A stretch of DNA of 64,000 nucleotides, taken from assembly GCA_001910725.1 (NCBI GenBank), contig MJGA01000005.1, positions 1-64,000 of the forward strand, written 5' to 3'. Of this stretch, positions 55,628 through 64,000 are shown one piece after another (position 1 is the stretch's first letter; every line of letters begins with the position of its first letter). The DNA is from Phanerodontia chrysosporium. Lineage: Eukaryota; Basidiomycota; Agaricomycetes; Polyporales; Phanerochaetaceae. The notes under the pieces are model-generated. The model was not told where the DNA came from. It was given only the letters and a program-made list of their open reading frames with translations, and did no database searches. Both the position numbers and the translations under genes were made by a program.

Positions 55628-57465
55628 ATGTTATCTCCTGCTTAACGTCCATAATGGTGTGTTCTGAGCCCTGCTGCCCGTGATGGCGCCCCTGGAGCGC
55701 CGGGAGGAGACACTGGTGCCTCTGTCGCCATTTTGCTGCTCCCCTGCCTTGCACCACACTTGTGTGGCCACCTATACTTGTAAACAGTATTAGTACAGCC
55801 TAATTCGCACACAATCAAGGTTTCAGCCCTTCTTACCTGCTATACAAGCCAGTAGGGAGTAATATACATAGATCAGGGTGCAGATATAGCCTCTGGGGCT
55901 CTGCAAGCGATATAAAGCTACAATACACGCTATGGATAACTAATGCATTTAATAAACTCCTCCCATGTATGTAGCCTAGCACACAAGTGCTCCTAGAATA
56001 AATTAAGAAATTTGTCGAATATAACCAGGAGGGAATGGGTTATTCTTCGCACTCCCTGAGCTCTATTTGGCGCGTTTAACGCGTCGCCTGTGTTTATACT
56101 ATGATAATAAGTAAGGGAAAACGCGATATACACGTGAATGACGCGTTGTAGAGCACCTAAGGGCTCAAAACCCTGTGATTAGGGGCACAATCATGGATGC
56201 GCATTTTCTGGGAAGCTTGATAGACGGTAAAACGAGCCGCAAATACTCTACGCAATGTTTGACACGTAGAAAATGCTGTATAGCAAGTTCCAGAGCCAGG
56301 GGACACTGACAAGGGGGCGAAACAGTGCATATTTTGGTGGTTTCTGCGAATTAGGGCCCTTGTATAGCAGTATTGAAGGTATACCACACCATCTACCGAT
56401 AGATAAATATTCCTAAGCATGCTGCACAATCCCTGGAACATGTACCAACATATTACAAAAGAGATCTCGTTGATAGGTGCTCTAGCGGGCATGAACCCGT
56501 GGTGGCTTTCCAGTTGGTGTTCCGCACCAGCACTTATTCCAACAGTGGTGGGCTACAGGTCTGACCAGTGTGTATCTTCCTCACCTAGCGTCCTCTGGAG
56601 CTTAAAATTTCTATACCCCCGTTTTTATATGCTGCGAATCCAACCGCCATACTCCGCACACGCGATTACCAGCAGTTCATGTCTAATTCACTCGATTTCA
56701 GTGCGATCAATGCGTAAGCGCCCGTCTCAAACGAGCAGATCGGCAACATCGGCGTGTAACCAAGTACAGTAGCGCGTGTAGAAGTGAATATATAGGTTTC
56801 TATAGCTAAGGCGGCGTGATATAGCACAATAAAACCTGCAATTAAAATTGTCTCATAGTCGGAGCTGTGCAGGCTCTGGCGAAGCGTTGCAGAGGATCTA
56901 GAGCCAGCTGCTTCTCGTACAAGCCGTATGATGGTATACGAATCACTACCTATGTATTATCAGCAGATATATGGGTAATAAAGCCTTCTATAGGCCTCTA
57001 TGCTTGAATAAATTCGAAAATGATACAGAATGCGATGCCCAGGCTGTTGAGGCGGCAGGGTTAAGGCTAAACTTCAGATACAGACTTAGGATACATGTAG
57101 AAACCAAATGGACATATTTTACAGGCAAAGGAATGTGTGCGAGCCTAGATATTGTCTCAGCAATAGGTTCAGAAAGCGGATTGATGCGTGGCGCAGCTTG
57201 GTGGCGCCTGATGGCTGATGGCGCTCCCTGGCGCATCAAAGCTTCGCTTTCGCGATTATTTTGCGATTTCAAGTGTAGTTGTTGTCTTGAGCAAGGTGCT
57301 GGCATTACAGATCATTCAATAGACATACTGGGATAATATAGTACATGGTGTATGGTTACCATGACCAAGGGGCACTCCCCAGGAAGGGTTTGCTGGAAAA
57401 GCAAGGATAACAGTGCAACAGCAAGGCAAACAAGACTAATTAGATGGGGACACTGAAGATAACGG

Positions 57466-57891
57466 ATATATTGAGCTATATACAAAAAACTAGGGCGAAC
57501 AGTGCGGGAATGGGCGGGATAGAAGGGAAAGGGCGCCGTCGCCATCGAGGACAGCGAGCACGGAGGCGGGAATGATGCCGGCGGGTGCTTGGCGCCGTGA
57601 TTAGCCGCGGGGGGGGGGGGGGGGGGACGGAAACGGAGCCGCGTCATCGTCTGATGGGGATGGACGGGGCGCGAGAACGCGTCCAAATCAGGAAAGGGGC
57701 GGGGCGGGCGCTGGCGATGGAGGGCCGGGAGGAGACCCACGCGGGACAGCGATGGGGGGAGCTTAGCCGAGGGAAAGTTAGCAAAAAGATACCAAAGAGC
57801 GCGCGGGATCACGAAAACCCAAGGCCAAACGCCCCGGAGTCGGAGTCCGATGGAAAGGCTGATAAGCCCCAGAAATGGGGACGATCAGGTG
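57466..57891. repeat. Right long terminal inverted repeat
   Basis: 426 bp, reverse complement of the left arm, with a run of 18 G where the left has 20 C. Confidence 0.9.
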
Positions 57892-57899
57892 CGTCGCCC
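57892..57899. repeat. Target site duplication, right copy (CGTCGCCC)
   Basis: Eight bases identical to 55192-55199, directly after the right terminal inverted repeat. Confidence 0.8.
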
Positions 57900-60770
57900 T
57901 CGGCATCAGCACTTCCATGGCCGCCACAAAGCCGCGTCCTCGTTCCAGAAGGGCGAGGCACGGCGCCCTGGCGCCCGGCGTGTCTCCGCGCACGCGCAAT
58001 GCCTCAGGCGACGTCGCGCTGCGGGGCCCTTTTCCTTTGCGGCACCGCGTTGCCACGCCGTGCGCGCATCGCGCGATAGGGCACGCCGCGCGCGATTGCA
58101 CCCGCTGTCGCCGCGACTCCGTCTGCGCGCCCGCACGACACGCGCATCACGCCCTGCGCGGGGCCTGTAGTGCCCAGGGCGGGCGCGCCCGTGTCGCGTG
58201 GGAGGCAGAGACCCGCTTCTCTGCGCGCGTTGGGGCGGCTGCGCGACGACGACACGGGAGGCAGCCCGTGCTTCTCGGCAGCCCTGGCGGGTCCACCGCG
58301 CTGGCGCATGAAGGGGCGTGCAGTGGCTGCGCAGCGCTGTGCGAGGTCCCCGTCATGGGTGACGAACGGGGCTCGAGACGCGTCGTGTCCATGGTGCGTC
58401 CCGTCGCCGTCTTTGGCAGAGGTCTCCACGCGAATTTGTATATTGGCAGGCCTGAGAAGCGTGGCATTCTTCGTGTCCTTCTCCGAAACGGTGCTGGGCC
58501 GCGACGCGATAGGGTCACTGTTGCGGTTCTCACGCATGCCAGATTTTTTTCTGGGCCGGCGGATGCTTTTCTGGTCTCCAAGTCGCGGATGAACGGTATA
58601 CACCAGGCGTGACAGGGGCAGAATCGAAAGGCTACTCGGAAGACGCATTCCTAAACAGCTGCCTTTTGCGGATGTCGCCCTGCATATTCTTATTCCGACG
58701 CTTCCCATTCTGGCCAGCTGCCGTGGTCGAGCTGCTTGCGTCCTTCTCATCAGCCCTGAGCCGTTGAGCGAAACTCCGCACGGCAGGTTCATCATTCAGT
58801 TGCTCAGTCCACAGCCTTCTAGCTGACACCGCACGGTAATCAGCAGGATGAATTGGGGCCGGCGTGCCCACATCAGGAAAAGCTGACACTGGCCCGTAGT
58901 ACTCTGTATGCTCAGTAGCACTGGTAGGTCCATTGCAAGGTACCCCATTGGGTTGCACTCAGTAGTTGGCGCTCAGTCTCTGTAGCGTCGGGTAGCTATC
59001 CTTCGGTTACCCAGTAGCCACTGTATCACTCCGTAAACATGGTGGACAGCTACTTTATTGCACAGTAGTAATAGTGTAGAAGGCAGTAACACGCAGAGTA
59101 CAACTTCACAGAAAGACTATATTCAGCGAGACTGTACATTTATTAAGGGTCTGAGCAAGTGTAAGGCTGCGCTCAACAGAGGCAAGTGACATGTTCCAGA
59201 GCTTGCACCACAAGGTGTATCTGCCAATATTGCGGCGAGAGCACATCAGGCGTACGTTTTGATACTTCTATGCAGCACCCCTCAGCATGTATAATCTAGG
59301 AAGTCGTCAGCCAAGGAAGCAGTCTTGGGAGATGAGACGCACCAGCGCACCTTATGGATACAAGAAATGTACATGCAGGGTGCACACATGTGCAGCGGAG
59401 TTGGCGCTGAGGTTCAGATTGGTTATGTCAAGTGCGAGACGACCTGCAATCGAAACTCTGAGTTGTGAATGACATTTCAATGGTAGATATCACATACCTT
59501 CGGAACGAATTGGACTGATGCAGGGAACTATCTTTGCGTGGCACTTCGAGACCTACGCATAGGCCTGCATTGTTTCTTTATACTTATGCGTCATCAGCAA
59601 AAATCGACAAGGGATGGCGAACATTGACTGACCTATCTGACTGGCCGGAGTTCGAGACAGGTCGAGATTGATGGCGGGGTGCTGTCCCAGGTTCGAGACA
59701 AGTATATGCTCTAGGTGGATGACATCAGGGCCACTATTCAAGGCGATGTAAAGTTACTTACAAGAAACCGTGACGTATTGCTCATCCTAGGCGCAACCAA
59801 CTTGAAGCCGTAACGCCCTCCGAGGCGGCACACTTCAGGGCCCGGGCGTAGTGCTCATTGGACCGTCGTCACTGAGACCAGGGAAGTTGAGTGCCATGGT
59901 GAAGATGATAGACGTAGGGGCACACTTGGAGGACGGAGGCGAGATATTCGACTTGGGAATGCAGTGGTGGAGGTTGACGTTGATGTTGCGGGAAGGACTT
60001 CGCGCGCTTTCATTGTCAACGAACCGTGGGAACATTCTCAGCCATCTTGACCGCGCTGGCTCAGCTTCACGTCACAGTATACAGCCACTGCTCCCTATGT
60101 ACGTAGATTATAGGACAGCAACAACGCATGTTTTGAGGTGCCAATATTTTGAAATTCGCCTGCCCTCGCAGTCTCGGATACTTAGGGGCAGCGCTGTCAG
60201 GTTTCGAGCATCAATATCTTAGACTTGATATTCAACTTTCTCCGAGACTGGCCAGTGACTATATTATGACAGCCGCAATTCTGCAAGCATGCTTGCAGTG
60301 CGCACATGTGTGTGCTATGTTCAAGAGTGATAGAGACACTTGGCTTGCTCGCTCCGATATTCCGTCTCATGTGTACTGCGGCCTAGTATCCTACAACTCA
60401 GTGAGCCTGCTCCACATGTACATACCCCGTGGGGCCGCCAGCCTGTGTCATTTACCTTGGTACTCTTCTTGAAGTTGTTGTCTCATCCTTCAGTACCTCT
60501 CTCTTTCGACTAGCACGCCATTTGTAATTGTACATATCATTGCTGCTTGTACACGTCTCGGTGTGCTCAGCAGTGTACCTGGAATCGTGTCCTGAATGGC
60601 CAGCAGGTTTCCAGATTGCAGGACTGTCTATGTGTAACATCTCACCACCAATTCCACCGAGTGCTTGATAGCGCTCTGTAGCAGACGCGAGGGCTACCAG
60701 GAGCTACTGACCCCTACTAAGCGCACAACGATGCTACCACCTCTCCAGACCTCGGGTAGCAGATGGCCGG
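57900..60770. other. Gene-poor stretch
   Basis: GC-rich to about 58600 with composition-driven open frames, then AT-richer. A minus-strand frame (58958-58632) with a basic, Gln/Arg-rich end could be a gene fragment but resembles nothing I know. No tRNA-like cloverleaf or repeat array noticed. Confidence 0.35.
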
Positions 60771-61325
60771 CTACGTAGCTGGCCATCTTTTCCTGATGCA
60801 GAGTGCTCGATAAAGAGCTAGTCGAGCCTGGCTGCTCCACGCAGTAGTTTCTCGGCATCTAGGTGCCGAAGCTGATGCCTTCGTATGTTTCTCTGCTGTG
60901 CCAATCAACTTACTAACTGCTGACTCGCTGAGAGCTCTCGTAAGCGAATGGAGATGACCCCTTACTTGTTCTGTGGAAAATTGCCGCCAATGTACAGAAA
61001 GTCCTCCATATTCAAAGCGGTTAAAGTGGTTGTCATAGCGTGCAATTAGGCCTATACGTCTGCAAGGTAACGAGCCTGGTTGCTCAGTGTTATACTTTCG
61101 GCCGCGGATGAGGTCTTGAACAGGTTTGAGCGGGTTAAGACGGAGCTGTTCGCGAGCCCTAGCTAGGATGGCTATAGAGAGATTTCTAGCTGTTTCTTCG
61201 AGATGTATCTGGCGATAACTGGGAGCTTCTTTTGGGTGCCTTTGTCCTAAATCTTGTGCGAAACATATGAAAATGTTCTTGATGAGTTGCCGAACGCGGA
61301 AGTGCGCCACGAAGGCCGATGCCAC
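60771..61325 (-). pseudogene. Possible fragment of an uncharacterised fungal gene
   Basis: An open minus-strand stretch of up to 184 residues with 'IGLIARYDNHFNRFEYGGLS', 'VHWRQFSTEQVRGHLHSLTR' and 'SESAVSKLIGTAEKHTKAS'. The residue pattern looks like conserved coding sequence rather than chance, and I have a vague memory of similar Agaricomycete hypothetical proteins. No start, partner exons or domain could be fixed, so it may be the last exon of a gene or a remnant. Confidence 0.3.
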
Positions 61326-64000
61326 TTAGACGCGCGAGGACACCACTTAGACGCGCGCTCCTCTTGCGTTCGACCATGTTGGATGCTGCACGAACACTCG
61401 TCTTTTCGGCTTCTTTCCTGCACGTTCTTCCATGAAACATTCCAGCGGCAATATGGAAGACCTCAGAGAGGTGTTGTGCATCCGTGTACCCGTTACTGCC
61501 GAAATTGAGGTGTGTAGTCGACCGCCGCGTTGTTCGTATCTCGCCTCTGACAACAAGCACCGATAGGTCACCCATCACGAAGTCCGGTGACTGCTTTGAA
61601 ATTGTGCAAACAAAGGCCGTGTCTTTCGCTTCTTTCTATCTGGAGGTATGTGGTGCCTGTACAGACTCGTGTACGAGCGCTGCGGAAGACCCCTGTTCCA
61701 TCTACGTACGAAATCATCATCACCGCTCTATCTCGCCAGCATGGTTACGTTCCGCAATCATTTCCTACCACCTTGGGTGCTGTGAAATTTTGGTAAAAAT
61801 GCGTTCCATGCACACGAGATAATACCGGTTTTGGTTGCTACGTGCCTTCCCCATGACCTGCCAGCTTCCACACCAGGATCGGTACCTCCTACCCGGGTCT
61901 CATTCCTGTGATAGGCAGCTCACTACACGCTTTTTCATTGTGTTTAGACGCATATATGCTGTGCTATTGATAATCGAGGCAAAAATGTCGCATTAAGGAC
62001 GACAGCCTTTGACGCGTGCAGACAGCAGGACGGTCTGCTGACAGCAGTAGCCCAAAAAGCTGGCTCGATCCTGCGCGTTTCGCCGAAGAGGATACGGGTT
62101 TTCACTACGTTGACAAGGACTCCCAATTCAAGACACCCGTACGCCCAGCCCGCGCAGTATTGGCGAACACCGGGAATCGCTTCACGGAGACCACGCTACC
62201 TATCGCCCGTTTCAACGCGGATTTCTGGAAATGCAAGCTGGGCGGCTTGTTACGATGCACATGTAATGAGTACGTCTGTTCGACTTCAGTCATATTCTTG
62301 CCAAACTGACGGCGACCTCGTGCCAGCTAAGAGACAATACCGCGCAACCAGCGTGCGGACTGTGGAGCGGTGGCAAGGGACACTAGCAGGCCGATGCTAT
62401 ACTGCATCCAGTGAAGACGCTATCGGCCGCGCTGCGCAGTGTAAACATCGGGCCTAAGCTGTCTACGTGCACGCCAGCCCTGACACCCGAGTCGGGTGAA
62501 TGGTTTACTCGCGATGCGTGGCGCGCCGCTAACAGCGTCTCTACCATACAGATTTTGAATCCGCCAAGCGTTTCTACAGCTTCGTGCGAGTCATCGGTCT
62601 CATTCAGTTTGCGAGTAGTCGCATGGGCTCGTCACAGCGGCACCGCTTCCGTCGTTCATCTTCGGTGAGCGGGTTTAATCTATCGAGGTGACTCTTGCTC
62701 AAAGAATTCGGCTCGGGAAGACTACCAAATCGGACACAAAGTTTGCATAACATGCTTTGGACGTTACTCAAACTCTACTCGGGCAGCCTGGTTATCGGGT
62801 AGGGACCTGATCGTGCCCGTAATAGTAGCTCTTTCACTCACGCCCGCGGAACCCGCAGGCTCAATTGCTTCGGGAAGACCTGAGCCAGAAATCATATACT
62901 TCATCTATCGCGGTTGAATTGCAATGTCCGTGTTCGAAGCGAGGAAAAGGGCCGCCGGCGACCTCATAGGATCCGGCCGTGTGAGCTGTCTACTGCAGGT
63001 ATGCTGTGATTATGCATGTCACTGCTTCTCCCATTCTCTCGCTCACTGCACTCTCATCAGAAATTGGTTGGTTTGTGGAGCCGTGCCCCACAGCGCCTGT
63101 GCGACCCTGAGTGCTCGCTGCCGGGAAGCAGATTCCGCACGTATGCGAACGGGCTCCCCAGATGTCACGCTGATCTCGCGAGTCCCGCGGTGGCATTGGG
63201 TCAGGATCGCTCTCGACGAGCATTGCTACTGTCCGCGGGATCGAGATGGCATTTGTTCTCGATATAGGCGAAGCACGTTGCGTATGTCGGTATCAACACG
63301 GGTGCAATCGCCATCCCGCAACCCTTGACGAATGTGCAATTCTAGGAAAGACCCGCCCAGATAATCCCACCCCATCGGGAACGATATGTTCGTGTGCTTC
63401 GGTGCCGATTACATCTGCGGTCCAAGGTGCGCTTCGTCGACGCTGGTTGTCCCTGCAACTTGATCCCTTATCGAGGTCATGACTAATGTTGGCTTACAGG
63501 AAACGTTCCGGGACACTCTAAGTACGCCACAGTGCCTCGTAGAATTCTGGATATATGTCTCGTTAATGGACACTGCAGAATTTGGCTGGTTGTACCTGGC
63601 GTTCTGCGGGAGAATCGACGATCACATCAATAGTCAGGTCCAATGTCAGGGTCCGAACAGTGAGTAAGACACCACGCTCATCTCCATCGAGCAGTATCCA
63701 CCAAGCGAGATGGCAGGCGCATACGACCCTTAGACGATTCGACAAGAGTGAAGACCTCCAACCAGATTGTCTCACATCTGTACCTAATTGACCCGCATGA
63801 CTCTTCACCACTGCAGTCGGTGCCCCACTTCTGCTAGACCGAGACGGAGCGCCGCAATACTTTGTAGTGAGTGCACGATTACGTCTATCATGTATCCACG
63901 AAGCTAACTTTTAGCGAATAGGCTCGTCGATCATGGTCGACCACGATCAACAACCTCTGCATTTTTCGCACATCGATTCAGGCAGCGGGCTCGCAGGGAT
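61326..64000. other. Unresolved stretch to the window end
   Basis: Short frames on both strands, some with plausible splice borders near 63200-63950 on the plus strand, but nothing that joins into a recognisable protein. A gene that continues beyond the window cannot be excluded. Confidence 0.3.

Larger units (their letters stand above)
55200..57891. mobile_element. 2.69-kb DNA element with long terminal inverted repeats (MULE- or foldback-like)
   Basis: Two near-identical arms of about 427 bp in inverted orientation flank a 1.84-kb AT-rich centre (55628-57465), and an exact 8-bp duplication (CGTCGCCC) lies immediately outside. Eight-base duplications with long inverted repeats fit Mutator-like or foldback elements; hAT elements also make 8-bp duplications but have short ends. 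The centre has no transposase that I recognise, so the copy is probably non-autonomous. Near-identity of the arms implies a recent insertion or recent arm homogenisation. Confidence 0.82.

Noticed and set aside
56157..57336. Reverse-transcriptase-like hints in the AT-rich centre of the inverted-repeat element
   Set aside because: Only short, stop-riddled stretches on the minus strand; not enough to name a retroelement.
57875..58612. A 245-codon frame right of the inverted-repeat element
   Set aside because: It begins inside the element's arm and its composition follows GC content; no conserved segment.
1..64000. CRISPR arrays, rRNA and tRNA genes
   Set aside because: No regularly spaced repeats, no rRNA-like stretches, and no convincing tRNA A/B boxes were noticed; a tRNA scan would be needed to be certain.

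Overview
The window is nuclear DNA of a filamentous basidiomycete, most likely an Agaricomycete of the Polyporales type. That placement is inferred from dense small genes with 45-65 nt GT-AG introns, very GC-rich third codon positions, and the closest remembered matches of several proteins (a hyaluronan-synthase-like GT2, an N-lobe-less kinase-like protein, a WOPR regulator). All gene models below were built by hand from reading frame, splice sites and family conservation; no search was run.

Layout. 0.4-10.6 kb: a BTB protein, a GT2 polysaccharide synthase, the purine enzyme FGAM synthase on the minus strand (with a perfect Gcn4-type site upstream), and a degenerate kinase-like protein. 10.9-14.7 kb: a secreted vpr-like subtilase on the minus strand with a 12-nt exon carrying the catalytic Asp. 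15.4-29.2 kb: a duplicated block. Two copies of an unrecognised helical protein lie at its ends and two tandem NADH pyrophosphatases lie inside, with a ZCCHC9-like zinc-knuckle protein and a YMC1-like mitochondrial carrier between. The downstream copy of the unknown gene is broken by a poly(A)-tailed retroposon with a 13-bp target duplication.

29.4-35.5 kb: a conserved fungal gene split by a 1.3-kb inverted-repeat DNA transposon, then two unrecognised minus-strand genes. 35.5-38.4 kb is gene-poor. 38.4-48.7 kb: a CoA-binding protein, an F-box protein, then three endomembrane genes (CLC chloride channel, V-ATPase c'' subunit, Arf-related GTPase, the last two divergent over 134 bp), and a C2H2 zinc-finger protein. 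50.7-54.2 kb: a WOPR (Gti1/Pac2) transcription factor behind a 2-kb upstream region.

55.2-57.9 kb is a complete long-inverted-repeat element: about 427-bp arms, nearly identical, exact 8-bp target duplication, AT-rich centre, no transposase recognised. It is the most distinctive mobile structure here. 57.9-64 kb is gene-poor, with only fragments.

Themes: three separate recent mobile insertions, two of them in genes; local duplicates in which one copy shows damage or a non-canonical GC splice donor; and four -1 frame shifts in GC-rich tracts of two regulator genes that look more like consensus errors than biology. No CRISPR, rRNA or convincing tRNA was seen.
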